DNA from: Schwartzia succinivorans DSM 10502
Lineage (GTDB): Bacteria > Bacillota > Negativicutes > Selenomonadales > Selenomonadaceae
Reading direction: 5' to 3'
DNA: 64,000 nucleotides
Assembly (NCBI RefSeq): GCF_900129225.1
Contig: NZ_FQUG01000003.1
Location: 1 to 64,000, forward strand
Positions within the stretch are counted from its first letter, which is position 1, and every line of letters begins with the position of its first letter. This document shows positions 27,162 to 36,750 of this stretch, piece after piece. A program made the translations under genes and the position numbers. The notes below the pieces were generated by a model that saw only the letters and a list, made by a program, of their open reading frames with translations, did not search any database and had not been told where the DNA came from.

Positions 27162-27899
27162 ATGGAAATAGAAACGTCTACGGAGACAAACGAAGAGGTT
27201 TTAAGCGAGTTCGACAATCTGAGTGATGAAGATATCGTTTTTTCCATCAAGGATAATGACGACAAGCAGGCACTCGACTACATTATCAATAAGTACAAGA
27301 ATTTTGTTCGTGCCAAGGCACGTTCTTATTTTCTGATTGGTGCAGACCGTGAGGATATCATTCAGGAAGGGATGATTGGCCTTTACAAGGCGATTCGTGA
27401 TTTTCGTAATGACAAGCTGTCGTCCTTTCGAGCTTTTGCAGAGCTTTGCGTGACACGGCAGATCATTACGGCAATCAAGACGGCAACCCGTCAGAAGCAC
27501 ATTCCACTGAATTCGTACGTTTCGCTTAACAAGCCAATATATGATGAGGATTCGGACCGTACGCTGCTGGATGTCCTGTCAGGAGTACGTGTATCAGACC
27601 CTGAAGAGCTTATCATAAGCAGGGAAGAGTTTGTCGATATCGCTGAAAAGATGGAGAGCATATTGAGCGACCTTGAGTGGAAGGTGCTTATGAGCTATCT
27701 TGACGGGCATTCCTACCAGGAGATTGCTGTTGATCTGGACCGCCATGTAAAATCCATAGACAACGCCCTTCAGCGTGTTAAGCGTAAGATTGAGAAATAT
27801 ATGGAAGCGCGCGGAAATGATGTTGATTTGTCAATGATTTATAAAGGTCTTACGACAATAAACAGGCGGCTGAACAATAATGACGACGATTTGATTTGA
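27162..27899 (+). CDS. sigH: RNA polymerase sigma-H type factor
   Basis: A 245-residue sigma-70 family factor of the SigH/Spo0H group. Region 2 (DYIINKYKNFVRAKARSYFL, then EDIIQEGMIGLYKAIRDF) and region 4 (YQEIAVDLDRHVKSIDNALQ) are clear, with little between. ATG 27162 follows GGGAGG. In Firmicutes it directs early sporulation or competence genes; its targets here are not shown. The acidic N-terminal and Asn/Asp-rich C-terminal tails are extra. Confidence 0.92.
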   Translation: MEIETSTETNEEVLSEFDNLSDEDIVFSIKDNDDKQALDYIINKYKNFVRAKARSYFLIGADREDIIQEGMIGLYKAIRDFRNDKLSSFRAFAELCVTRQIITAIKTATRQKHIPLNSYVSLNKPIYDEDSDRTLLDVLSGVRVSDPEELIISREEFVDIAEKMESILSDLEWKVLMSYLDGHSYQEIAVDLDRHVKSIDNALQRVKRKIEKYMEARGNDVDLSMIYKGLTTINRRLNNNDDDLI

Positions 27900-27900
27900 G

Positions 27901-27927
27901 AAAGAACGCGGAAGCGTTCTTTTTTTA
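27901..27927 (+). terminator. Terminator after sigH
   Basis: A 9-bp stem with a GGAA loop (27901-27909 and 27914-27922) and a T run. Confidence 0.85.
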
Positions 27928-28045
27928 TGCCCGGAATCAGCCTTTGGCTAATATTAAAATAAGAATAATTTATATAAAGGGAAAATAGAATAAAATACGT
28001 ATATAATGTCCACGAAGTTTACAAAATAGTTTTTTAATAAAAGTG

Positions 28046-28074
28046 TTGCATTAAATAGTGTAAAGAGGTATACT
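28046..28074 (+). promoter_or_regulatory. Promoter of the nuo operon
   Basis: TTGCAT (28046-28051), 17 bp, TATACT (28069-28074). The start point near 28081 leaves a leader of about 200 nt before nuoA. Confidence 0.65.
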
Positions 28075-28076
28075 AT

Positions 28077-28235
28077 GTTTCGTAGTTATTTTGGATAACG
28101 AAACAAATTTGCTTCTTTGTATAACTATTGCGTAAACGAAAGGGGTCTGTATTGTGACGAGTGGCATACGTATATTCAGACCTGAGTAAAATATTTACGG
28201 TTATCGTGTGTTTTTGCACGCGATAGCCGTTATTT
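28077..28235 (+). promoter_or_regulatory. Structured leader of the nuo operon
   Basis: No gene lies between the promoter and nuoA. Candidate stems are GTTTCG/CGAAAC (28077-28082, 28099-28104), which competes with TAGTTAT/ATAACTA (28083-28089, 28121-28127), a GGTCTG/CAGACC long-loop pair (about 28144-28182), and a 14-bp hairpin with two G-U pairs (28197-28210, 28217-28230) followed by a weak TATTT. It looks like an attenuator, but no known riboswitch or T-box motif is seen. Confidence 0.45.
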
Positions 28236-28290
28236 CATATTACAGAGAATGTATATTGTTTACTGTATACAGCAGGAAGGAATGAAAATT

Positions 28291-28644
28291 ATGGGAGATT
28301 TTGGAGGACTTGGAATCTTTTTTGTCGTGACGCTGATTTTCCCGATTACGGCACTTATACCGGCGTTTCTGCTTCAGCCACGGCATCCGACCAAACAGAA
28401 GGGAATACCGTACGAATGTGGTGTGGATACCATAGGCAAAACGTATGTGCAGTATCGTATAGGGTATTTTCTCTACGCTTTGATTTTTCTTGTTTTCGAT
28501 ATCGAGACAGTTTTCCTTTATCCCTGGGCAGTTCGTTTCGGCGCACTTGGACTTTTTGCTTTGCTTGAAATGTTCCTTTTTCTGGGAATTTTAGGTCTTG
28601 GTCTCTGGTATGCATGGAAGAAAGGAGCATTGTCATGGAAATAG
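28291..28644 (+). CDS. nuoA: Complex I subunit A
   Basis: A 117-residue membrane subunit with three helices. The conserved loop [25 protein letters not shown] and the acidic [11 protein letters not shown] segment identify it. The start is either ATG 28282 or ATG 28291; AGGAAGG at 28274-28280 fits the second better by spacing. First gene of an 11-gene operon; overlaps nuoB by 10 bp. Confidence 0.93.
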   Translation: MGDFGGLGIFFVVTLIFPITALIPAFLLQPRHPTKQKGIPYECGVDTIGKTYVQYRIGYFLYALIFLVFDIETVFLYPWAVRFGALGLFALLEMFLFLGILGLGLWYAWKKGALSWK

Positions 28645-29159
28645 TCGATATCGTACCTCCTATTTTGAAAAATAATGTCATAGTAACAAAGGTTGACCAG
28701 CTTTTTAAGTGGGCTCACGGGAATTCCATCTGGCCGCTTTCATCAGGTCTTGCATGCTGTGCTATTGAAATGATGAGCTGTGCTGCGGCAAGATTTGACC
28801 TCTCACGTTTCGGCTATGAGGTATTCAGACCGTGCCCGCGTCAGGCAGATCTTTTGATTGTTGCGGGAACTTTGACGTGGAAAATGGCAACTCCTATTAT
28901 CAGACTGTATGAGGAGATGCCCGAGCCGAAATACGTCATTGCAATGGGCAACTGCCCGATTGCGGGAGGACCGTTCGCTGATTCCTATGCTGTTGTTCCG
29001 GGTATTGATAAGCTGCTTCCTGTGGATGTGTACATTCCGGGATGTCCTCCGAGACCGGAGGCCCTTATAGAAGGCATGCTGAAGCTTCGTCAGCTTATTA
29101 TGCATCCTGAGCTTGCAGAAAAGGGTACAGAGATTGAAAAGAAGGTGGCAGACGCATGA
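28635..29159 (+). CDS. nuoB: Complex I subunit B (cluster N2)
   Basis: A 174-residue peripheral-arm subunit carrying the terminal 4Fe-4S cluster N2. The ligands are the tandem CC of GLACCAIEM plus Cys in GNCPIAGG and [11 protein letters not shown] 28635 follows AAAGGAG at 28621-28627; the upstream frame start is inside nuoA. Confidence 0.96.
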   Translation: MEIVDIVPPILKNNVIVTKVDQLFKWAHGNSIWPLSSGLACCAIEMMSCAAARFDLSRFGYEVFRPCPRQADLLIVAGTLTWKMATPIIRLYEEMPEPKYVIAMGNCPIAGGPFADSYAVVPGIDKLLPVDVYIPGCPPRPEALIEGMLKLRQLIMHPELAEKGTEIEKKVADA

Positions 29160-29665
29160 AAACGTATATAGGTGCGGATGCGCTCGCTCTTTTAAAAGAG
29201 AAGTTTCATTCTGTGGAATACAATACAGAGGAAGCAAAGCCGGCAGTGTATGTTCCGGCAGATGAGCTTTTGCAGCTGCTTTCTTTTTTGCGTGACGAAA
29301 TGGGCTTTACGCGTATGGAAAATGTAACATCGGTTGATTACAAAACATATTTCGAGATGGTTTATCATCTGTTTGCGTGGAAGACCTTGGACACATGTCA
29401 GGACGTTCCTGACGAAAATGTTTGGATTACTGTCAAGGTGAAGCTTGACCATGAGCATCCCGTTATTCCGTCAGTGACATCTGTATTCAGCAGCGCTGAG
29501 TTTGAGGAGCGGGAGGTTTTTGACCTCATGGGAATAGATTTTACAGGGCATCCAGACCTTCGCCGCATACTTTTATGGGAAGGTTTTTCGGGGCATCCTC
29601 TTAGAAAAGATTACAAGCAGGCAGCGCCACCTTTTGTGGAGCGCATAACAAGGAGGGGACACTGA
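29156..29665 (+). CDS. nuoC: Complex I subunit C (30 kDa)
   Basis: A 169-residue subunit with the 30 kDa signature near the C-terminus ([20 protein letters not shown], then [16 protein letters not shown]). It is a separate gene, not fused to nuoD. It overlaps nuoB by four bases. Confidence 0.95.
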   Translation: MKTYIGADALALLKEKFHSVEYNTEEAKPAVYVPADELLQLLSFLRDEMGFTRMENVTSVDYKTYFEMVYHLFAWKTLDTCQDVPDENVWITVKVKLDHEHPVIPSVTSVFSSAEFEEREVFDLMGIDFTGHPDLRRILLWEGFSGHPLRKDYKQAAPPFVERITRRGH

Positions 29666-29666
29666 G

Positions 29667-30764
29667 ATGGCGGGTACAGAAACCTATACACTTAATATGG
29701 GACCTCAGCATCCGAGTACACATGGTGTCCTGCGCGTACAGCTTGAGCTGGACGGCGAAAATATTTTGAGCGCAAAGCCGATTATGGGATATCTGCACCG
29801 CGGTATTGAAAAGCTTTTGGAAAGCCGTACCTATGTGCAGGGGGTTCCTTACACAGACCGTCTTGACTACGTGTCATCAATGAACAACAACTTCGGCTTC
29901 TGCCGCGCTGTGGAGGAGCTTGCAGGAATCGAGGTTCCTGAGAGAGCTGAATATATCCGCGTTATTGTTGCAGAGCTCAACCGCATAGCAAGTCATCTTG
30001 TTTTTATAGGCTCATTGGCAATAGACCTTGGTGCCAGTACAGGAATGCTGTATACATTCCGTGACCGCGAGGAGATTCTCGACCTTTTTAATCTCGTTTG
30101 CGGCGCCCGTATGACTTTTCATTACATACGTGTCGGCGGCGTAAACAGGGATGTGCAGCCGGAATTTATCGAGAAAACATATAAGTTCCTTGAGCATGTT
30201 CCTGTGTTCATGGAAGAATACAAGAAGATTCTTCTGGGAAATGAAATTTTTATGAGCCGCCTGAAAGGGATTTCAAAGATGTCGAAGGAAACGGCACTTT
30301 CCCATAATATGACGGGGCCGAATATCCGCGCTACAGGCATACCGTATGATATACGAAAGGTTGACGGCTACAGCGTTTATCCGCGGTTTGACTTTAATGT
30401 AGTGACAGGTAAAAACGGAGATAATTGGGACCGCTTTAACGTGCGCTACAATGAAATCTTTGAAAGTGCAAAAATTGTAAGACAGGCATTGGACGGACTT
30501 CCGGAGGGACCGTTCATGGCCAAGGTTCCAAAGGTTCTTCGCCCGCCTAAGGGTGAGGTTTTCAGCCGCACTGAAGGAACTCGCGGAGAGCTGGGATTCT
30601 ATATCGTAAGTGATGGCTCTACTAAGCCTTACCGTGTCCATATCCGTCGTCCTTCGTTTGTTAATATGCAGGGACTTAACGATATGTGCAGGGGCTATCT
30701 TATCGGTGACTCTGTTGCCGCATTCTCGGCCATCGATCCGTTGATGGGCGAGGTAGACTGCTGA
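29667..30764 (+). CDS. nuoD: Complex I subunit D (49 kDa)
   Basis: A 365-residue quinone-site subunit related to NiFe hydrogenase large subunits. It has GPQHPSTHGVLR at the N-terminus, GYLHRGIEKL, and a C-terminal PSFVNMQGL and DPLMGEVDC end. It starts one base after nuoC. Confidence 0.96.
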   Translation: MAGTETYTLNMGPQHPSTHGVLRVQLELDGENILSAKPIMGYLHRGIEKLLESRTYVQGVPYTDRLDYVSSMNNNFGFCRAVEELAGIEVPERAEYIRVIVAELNRIASHLVFIGSLAIDLGASTGMLYTFRDREEILDLFNLVCGARMTFHYIRVGGVNRDVQPEFIEKTYKFLEHVPVFMEEYKKILLGNEIFMSRLKGISKMSKETALSHNMTGPNIRATGIPYDIRKVDGYSVYPRFDFNVVTGKNGDNWDRFNVRYNEIFESAKIVRQALDGLPEGPFMAKVPKVLRPPKGEVFSRTEGTRGELGFYIVSDGSTKPYRVHIRRPSFVNMQGLNDMCRGYLIGDSVAAFSAIDPLMGEVDC

Positions 30765-30778
30765 AGGGAGGAAGCGAA

Positions 30779-31822
30779 ATGGAAAATCTTACCGTGGGAG
30801 CGGCTGCCGAATGGATTCGCAGCGTCATCCTGCTGATTTTGGGAAATGAGCTTCTGACTGATGTAGTTATGAAGTTTGTGGGGCTTGGTGCATGTATAGG
30901 TGTTATATTGACAGCGGCTATTGTGCTTACTTACGCCGAGCGAAAGGTCTGCGCATTTATGCAGGTTCGTCTGGGACCTAACCGTGTCGGCGGACGCTTC
31001 GGCCTTTTGCAGCCGATAGCGGATATGCTTAAGCTCATGAGCAAGGAGGATATTATACCTGATGGGTGTGACAGGATAGTTTGGGCGCTTTCGCCTATGC
31101 TTCTGTTTGTTCCTTCGGCACTGATATACGGACTTTTCCCTTTTGACGAGGGTGTGGTTTTTGCCGATGTCAATGTGGGTGTATTCCTTCTGCTGGCAAT
31201 TTCATCACAGTCGGTGCTGCCTTTCCTGATGGGCGGCTACGCGTCAAACAGCAAATATGCTTTTATCGGAGGAATGCGTACAGTCGCACAGATGCTGAGC
31301 TATGAGGCACCGATGGTATTCTCTCTTCTCGGCGTTGTCATGATAACAGGCTCTATGCGTATGACTGATATAGTCGCGGCACAGGCGGAGAATGTCTGGT
31401 TCGTGCTTTTGCAGCCCATAGCGTTTATCATTTTCATTATTTCGGCTACAGCTGAAACCAACCGTACTCCTTTTGATTTGGTTGAGGATGAATCTGAAAT
31501 TGTCGCGGGCCCGTTTGCTGAATACAGCGGAATGCGATGGGCACTCTTTTTCCTGGCGGAATATGCAAATCTTTTATCTATATCTATACTTACGACGACG
31601 TTCTTCCTTGGAGGCTGGCATGGCCCGTTCCTGCCGGGAGTTTTCTGGTTCTGGATGAAGGTTTTGTTTATGGTTTTTGTATTTATGTGGTTCCGCTGGA
31701 CATTCCCGCGGACGAGAATCGACCAGATGCTTTCCTTCAGCTGGAAGGTGCTGCTGCCGTTGGCGCTTGTAAACATGATGTTCACCGGTATCGGCGTATA
31801 CGTCTGGCGTTCGATGATGTAA
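30779..31822 (+). CDS. nuoH: Complex I subunit H
   Basis: A 347-residue, eight-helix membrane subunit at the quinone chamber. The YAERKVCAFMQVRLGPNRVG motif and ETNRTPFDLVEDESEIVAG are diagnostic. nuoG, which often precedes nuoH, is missing: nuoH follows nuoD directly by 14 bp. Confidence 0.96.
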   Translation: MENLTVGAAAEWIRSVILLILGNELLTDVVMKFVGLGACIGVILTAAIVLTYAERKVCAFMQVRLGPNRVGGRFGLLQPIADMLKLMSKEDIIPDGCDRIVWALSPMLLFVPSALIYGLFPFDEGVVFADVNVGVFLLLAISSQSVLPFLMGGYASNSKYAFIGGMRTVAQMLSYEAPMVFSLLGVVMITGSMRMTDIVAAQAENVWFVLLQPIAFIIFIISATAETNRTPFDLVEDESEIVAGPFAEYSGMRWALFFLAEYANLLSISILTTTFFLGGWHGPFLPGVFWFWMKVLFMVFVFMWFRWTFPRTRIDQMLSFSWKVLLPLALVNMMFTGIGVYVWRSMM

Positions 31823-31838
31823 GGGGGAACGACAATCT

Positions 31839-32381
31839 ATGTTTGGAAAAGGTTTAATTACGGGCATGCGCGTCACCCTCAAGCATTTTTTCGGAAAGAA
31901 GGAGACGTTCTGCTACCCTGAGGAAAAGCTTCCTATGCCGGAGCGTTTTCGAGGGGGCCATCTTGTAATTGATTATAAAAAATGTATTGCGTGTCAGCTG
32001 TGCTCAATGGCATGCCCCAACCAGGCTATTGAGCTTAAGGTAGTCACAGATGCGCAGCGCAAGCGTCATCTGACAAGCTATATCCATCACATGGGCCGCT
32101 GCATGTTCTGTGACCTCTGCATAGAAAACTGTGCGATTCACGGTCTGCACTGGGATCAGAATTATGAGATTTCGGCTTATACGCGTGATGCTTTTGATTA
32201 TGAGGTTTTGACCGATGATGACAGGCAGTATCTGAAAGAGGTTATGGAGGCAGCTGCGGCAAATCCTGCTCCTCCGATTGTACCCAAGAAGCCTGCTGCG
32301 CCAAAGCCAGCGGAAGCTCCAAAGCCTGAGCCGAAAAAGCCGGAGGAAAATAAGGAAACGGAGGTGAAGCCGAATGAATGA
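31839..32381 (+). CDS. nuoI: Complex I subunit I (two 4Fe-4S clusters) with a Pro/Lys tail
   Basis: A 180-residue ferredoxin-like subunit. The first cluster motif is CIACQLCSMACP (near 49-60) and the second is CMFCDLCIENC (near 87-97). After residue 140 the chain becomes a tail rich in Pro, Lys, Ala and Glu (about 40 residues), which is not part of the usual domain. It overlaps nuoJ by eight bases. Confidence 0.93.
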   Translation: MFGKGLITGMRVTLKHFFGKKETFCYPEEKLPMPERFRGGHLVIDYKKCIACQLCSMACPNQAIELKVVTDAQRKRHLTSYIHHMGRCMFCDLCIENCAIHGLHWDQNYEISAYTRDAFDYEVLTDDDRQYLKEVMEAAAANPAPPIVPKKPAAPKPAEAPKPEPKKPEENKETEVKPNE

Positions 32382-32952
32382 ACTGCTGAAGCTTGTGCAC
32401 GGTGTTGTGAACTGGGGAATGGACACAGCTGAATCAATGAATGCAGGAGTGCTTATTGACGCGAGTGTATTCTATGCATTGATGTGGGTATCTGTTTTGG
32501 CGGCTCTTGGTGTTGTGCTTTGCAGAAATGTTGTTCACAGCGCGCTTCTTCTTACAGCATCCTTTATCGGTGTCGGCTGCCTCTACATTTATATGGATTC
32601 ACCCTTCATAGGGGCGGTACAGTTTCTCGTTTACGGCGGAGCTGTTGCGATTCTTATCGTTATGGCGCTGATGCTCACGAGAAGGGATGATATGGCACAC
32701 TCAAATCTTTCCCGCAGTCTTTTCTGTCAGGCAGGGGCGGCTGTGATTTCGGGAGCATTTTTCCTCTGTATATCCGTGGCATCTTTGATGACACAGTTCA
32801 GGGAGATGTCTGCCGAGCTTGGCGACTCCGTTACAGGTCTTGCGGATATGATGCTGACGAAATATATTCTTCCGTTTGAGGTTGCAGCCGTGCTGCTTCT
32901 CATTGCCATGATAGGCGCTTTGGTCATAGCGAAGGGGGCGCATGAATCATGA
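32374..32952 (+). CDS. nuoJ: Complex I subunit J
   Basis: A 192-residue membrane subunit with five predicted helices and the conserved YGGAVAILIVMALML segment. An extra N-terminal stretch of about 25 residues precedes the first helix. It overlaps nuoI and nuoK by a few bases. Confidence 0.93.
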   Translation: MNELLKLVHGVVNWGMDTAESMNAGVLIDASVFYALMWVSVLAALGVVLCRNVVHSALLLTASFIGVGCLYIYMDSPFIGAVQFLVYGGAVAILIVMALMLTRRDDMAHSNLSRSLFCQAGAAVISGAFFLCISVASLMTQFREMSAELGDSVTGLADMMLTKYILPFEVAAVLLLIAMIGALVIAKGAHES

Positions 32953-33308
32953 TGGATATATTTTCCCTTTCTGCCGTTGATATTCTGAACTGGTCTGTTC
33001 ATATCGGACTGACGCACTTTTTACTTCTGGCGGCACTGCTTTTTTCGATAGGGCTTTACGGACTTCTGACGCGCAGGGGAATAATCCCGACGCTCATGTG
33101 TGTGGAGCTGATGCTGAACGCTGCAAATATAAATCTTGTGGCGTTTAATCACTATCGCCCGGTAACGGACTTTTCAGGGCAGCTGATGGCTGTTTTCTCA
33201 ATTGCAGTCGCGGCCTCGGAGGTTGCCATAGGAATAGCGCTCGCCTTCAGGATTTATCGCGAACGCGGAAGCGTAAATATTGACGAACTTAATCACATGA
33301 AAGGGTAG
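32949..33308 (+). CDS. nuoK: Complex I subunit K
   Basis: A 119-residue, three-helix subunit. LYGLLTRRGIIPTLMCVELMLNAANIN contains the two conserved Glu-bearing helices' start; AVAASEVAIGIALAFRIYR follows. ATG 32949 overlaps the nuoJ stop. Confidence 0.94.
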   Translation: MMDIFSLSAVDILNWSVHIGLTHFLLLAALLFSIGLYGLLTRRGIIPTLMCVELMLNAANINLVAFNHYRPVTDFSGQLMAVFSIAVAASEVAIGIALAFRIYRERGSVNIDELNHMKG

Positions 33309-33322
33309 GAGGGAGCTTACGG

Positions 33323-35221
33323 ATGTCTGAATTTGCTTTAACGCATGCCTGGCTGATTCCATTGCTCCCAGCGCTTGCCTTTGTTGTTATCGGGCTTTTT
33401 ACTCGTCTTAATAAAAAGCTTTCCGAAGCGATTGCTGTTTCAGCCATATCGCTTTCGTTTCTTGTTTCCCTTTGTGTACTTGCGGCTGTTATCGGAGGCC
33501 CCGTCACAATGGATAATCCCTTTATCCAGAAGGCATTATGGGCAAAGATGGGGACGCTTGAGCTTTCAATGGGAGTGCTCATTGACCCGATGACGGCGAT
33601 GATGCTCATCGTAGTTACGACTGTGGCACTTCTGGTACAGGTCTATTCCATAGGATATATGGAGCATGACCCGGGTGCGGGACGTTTCTTTGCGTTTCTT
33701 TCGCTTTTCGCGTCCTCCATGCTTGGACTCGTAATATCTGTGAACTTCCTCCAGATGTACGCTTTTTGGGAGCTTGTAGGTGTATGCTCGTATCTTCTGA
33801 TTGGTTTTTACTATTACAAAATTTCCGCGCGTGAGGCTGCAAAAAAAGCCTTCATAACAACGCGTATCGGTGATTTCGGAATGCTTCTGGGTATTCTTCT
33901 TTTGCAGATTACCTTCGGCACCCTTGATTTCATGGAATTAAAGGAGCTTGTTCCGGCTTATATTTGGATTTCGGGGACGGGATTCATGACGGTTGTGGGA
34001 CTTCTGCTCTTTATTGGACCAATCGGTAAATCAGGACAGTTTCCTCTGCATGTCTGGCTTCCTGATGCAATGGAAGGCCCGACTCCTGTTTCTGCTTTGA
34101 TTCATGCGGCAACGATGGTTGTTGCAGGCGTTTATTTGGTCGGACGCGCATATTTCATTTTCAGCGCACTTCCGACGGTGATGAATGTTATTGCATGGAT
34201 TGGCGGATTTACTGCATTCTTCGCGGCTACGATTGCCGTTACCCAGCGTCCGTTTAAGCGGATTCTGGCATATTCAACAATCAGCCAGCTGGGATATATG
34301 ATGCTTGCTCTTGGTGTCGGTTCTCTTACCGCATCAATGTTTCATCTCATGACGCACGCATTTTTCAAGGCATTGATGTTCCTGTGCGCAGGCGCAGTCA
34401 TTGAGGCGATGAATGAAGAAGCGGACATTTTCAAAATGGGTGGATTAAGACACCGCATGCCGACGACCTTTAAGTGCATGACTATAGGTGTTCTGGCAAT
34501 AGCCGGAGTGCCTCCCTTTGCAGGATTCTTTTCAAAGGATATGATTCTTGCTGCAGCTGCGGAGGTCAGCACACCGCTTTATCTTTTGGCGGCGGCTACC
34601 GCATTTATGACTGCGTTTTACATGGCACGGCTTCTTTTCGTCGCATTCTTCGGTGAAGTCAGGGAGGACTGTCCTGCACATGAAACAAATTCATACATGA
34701 AATGGCCGCTTGTTGTCCTTGCAGTGCTTGCTGTGCTGAGCGGTGCATGGGGACATTTCGCGGGCTTCGGTGAGTGGGTATATTACGGGACAGCCGCTGA
34801 AGAGCATATTGATTTCATGATTGCGGGATCATCTGTTGTGCTGACCTTCATCGCCTTTGCTCTTGCATACGAGATATATGTTGCAAAACGTTTTTCTTCC
34901 TATCTTATCAGCCAAAGATTTGGTATTCTTTACAAGCTTAGTTACAACAAATACTATGTGGATGAATTTTACACGATTGTCCGCAACACATTCGTTGACA
35001 AGCTGGGGGCGGCTCTTTACTGGTTTGACCTTCGTGTCATAGATGGCATGGTTAACGGGCTGGCAAAGGGCGTGGGCTGTCTCTCCTGCGTGTTCACAGT
35101 TCTGCAGAATGGACAGGCACAGCGCTATGCGGCGGTATTTTACTGCGGTGTGATAGCTTTGGTTGCATATAGTATTTTCTACGCGTTTCGTATTCTTCAA
35201 CTGCTGGGAGGTGCATATTGA
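33323..35221 (+). CDS. nuoL: Complex I subunit L (antiporter-like)
   Basis: A 632-residue, about 16-helix subunit of the MRP-antiporter family. Key segments are the AFWELVGVCSYLLIGFYYYK Glu helix, GKSGQFPLHVWLPDAMEGPTP and HLMTHAFFKALMFLCAG. It carries the C-terminal lateral helix region. ATG of nuoM overlaps its stop. Confidence 0.95.
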   Translation: MSEFALTHAWLIPLLPALAFVVIGLFTRLNKKLSEAIAVSAISLSFLVSLCVLAAVIGGPVTMDNPFIQKALWAKMGTLELSMGVLIDPMTAMMLIVVTTVALLVQVYSIGYMEHDPGAGRFFAFLSLFASSMLGLVISVNFLQMYAFWELVGVCSYLLIGFYYYKISAREAAKKAFITTRIGDFGMLLGILLLQITFGTLDFMELKELVPAYIWISGTGFMTVVGLLLFIGPIGKSGQFPLHVWLPDAMEGPTPVSALIHAATMVVAGVYLVGRAYFIFSALPTVMNVIAWIGGFTAFFAATIAVTQRPFKRILAYSTISQLGYMMLALGVGSLTASMFHLMTHAFFKALMFLCAGAVIEAMNEEADIFKMGGLRHRMPTTFKCMTIGVLAIAGVPPFAGFFSKDMILAAAAEVSTPLYLLAAATAFMTAFYMARLLFVAFFGEVREDCPAHETNSYMKWPLVVLAVLAVLSGAWGHFAGFGEWVYYGTAAEEHIDFMIAGSSVVLTFIAFALAYEIYVAKRFSSYLISQRFGILYKLSYNKYYVDEFYTIVRNTFVDKLGAALYWFDLRVIDGMVNGLAKGVGCLSCVFTVLQNGQAQRYAAVFYCGVIALVAYSIFYAFRILQLLGGAY

Positions 35222-36750
35222 TGGGATTTCCTATTTTATCCACAGTGCTCCTGGCACCGCTTTTGATGGCGTTGGTCATATGTTTTCTGCCACGTGAATC
35301 AAGGGAGCAGATACGTATGCTGGCGGCGGCTTCAATGGGTGTGGCGACCTGCCTGACCTTATATGCTTACGCGGCTTATGATACGGCAGCAGGCGGCATG
35401 CAGTTTACGGAACGTATTCCGTGGGTTACGGATCTTGGCGTTTCATATTCCCTTGGTGTGGACGGGATTTCGCTCCCGATGCTTCTCCTGACGGATGTAA
35501 TCGGGCTTGCCTCTGTGTTCAGCTCATGGAATATTGAAAAGCGCGCGAAGGAATTTTTCATTCTTTTGCTTGTGCTTATTACAGGCGTAACAGGAACCTT
35601 TATAGCGTGTGATTTGTTTATTTTCCTGCTCTGCTATGAGGTTGTTGTCATTCCTATCTATATTATGGTGCTTATCTGGGGTTCGACGAAGCGTGTATCC
35701 AAGGAATACTCGGGCATGAAGCTCACAATCTTTCTTTTGATGGGTTCTGCCTTCATGCTTGTCGGAATCGTGTCCCTTTATCTCGGCGCATATCCTGCAG
35801 GACAGCGCACATTTGATATTGAGGCGCTTATCATGGCAAGTCAGATGGGGCATATGAGCATGGAGTTTCAGATACTTGTATTCTTGCTGCTTTTGGCAGG
35901 CTTTGGTTCGCTGCTCTCGATGTTCCCTTTCCACAGCTGGTCGCCTGATGGTTATGCGGGTGCTCCTACGGCAGTATCCATGATTCATGCCGGTGTTTTG
36001 AAGAAAATCGGAGGTTACGGTCTTATCCGTCTCGGCCTTATGGTGCTTCCTCTTGGCGCGAAATTCTGGGCGCCTCTTATTGCCGGACTTGCGATGATTA
36101 ACGTCATGTACGCGGCATACTGCGCAATGGTGCAGAAGGATCTGAAGTATATCATAGGTTACTCATCAGTTTCGCACATGGGCTATGTTCTGCTGGGTTT
36201 TGCGGCGCTGAACGTCGTAAGCATAAGCGGTGCAATCGCGAACATGGTAGCTCACGGAATAATGGCATCGCTGTTCTTCTCGCAGATTGGCTACGTGTAT
36301 GAAAAAACACATATGCGCAGCATTCCGGACCTCAAGGGCCTTGCTCATTATTTCCCGCGTGTGACTATCGGTTTTATGCTGGCGGGATTGGCATCCGTCG
36401 GACTTCCGGGACTCATTGAGTTTGTTCCGGAGGTGACAATATTCATGGGTACAATCGGCGTTTATCCTTTCTTTGCGGTGCTTGCCATCGCAGGTATCGT
36501 CTTTACCGCGCTCTATATACTCCGCATGCTGGCGAAGGTTCTCTTCGGACCGAAGGACGAGCATTTTGCACAGTATGAAGATCAGAAGGGTGTGGAGGTT
36601 CTTCCGCTGCTTCTGCTGGGGGTATTTCTAATCGGCTTTGGCGTATTCCCTGAGCTTTTGATGAGCGTTATTGATTCAGGCGTTCAGCCCTTGACGCCGC
36701 TTCTTGCTGCGCTTTCTGATGTACCTACACTGCTGGGAGGTGGATTATGA
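35221..36750 (+). CDS. nuoM: Complex I subunit M (antiporter-like)
   Basis: A 509-residue, 14-helix proton-pumping subunit. It has LLCYEVVVIPIYIMVLIWG with the conserved Glu, PFHSWSPDGYAGAPTAVSM and SVSHMGYVLLG. The start is ATG 35221 in a TGATG overlap with nuoL; GGAGG at 35206 supplies the ribosome site. Confidence 0.95.
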   Translation: MGFPILSTVLLAPLLMALVICFLPRESREQIRMLAAASMGVATCLTLYAYAAYDTAAGGMQFTERIPWVTDLGVSYSLGVDGISLPMLLLTDVIGLASVFSSWNIEKRAKEFFILLLVLITGVTGTFIACDLFIFLLCYEVVVIPIYIMVLIWGSTKRVSKEYSGMKLTIFLLMGSAFMLVGIVSLYLGAYPAGQRTFDIEALIMASQMGHMSMEFQILVFLLLLAGFGSLLSMFPFHSWSPDGYAGAPTAVSMIHAGVLKKIGGYGLIRLGLMVLPLGAKFWAPLIAGLAMINVMYAAYCAMVQKDLKYIIGYSSVSHMGYVLLGFAALNVVSISGAIANMVAHGIMASLFFSQIGYVYEKTHMRSIPDLKGLAHYFPRVTIGFMLAGLASVGLPGLIEFVPEVTIFMGTIGVYPFFAVLAIAGIVFTALYILRMLAKVLFGPKDEHFAQYEDQKGVEVLPLLLLGVFLIGFGVFPELLMSVIDSGVQPLTPLLAALSDVPTLLGGGL

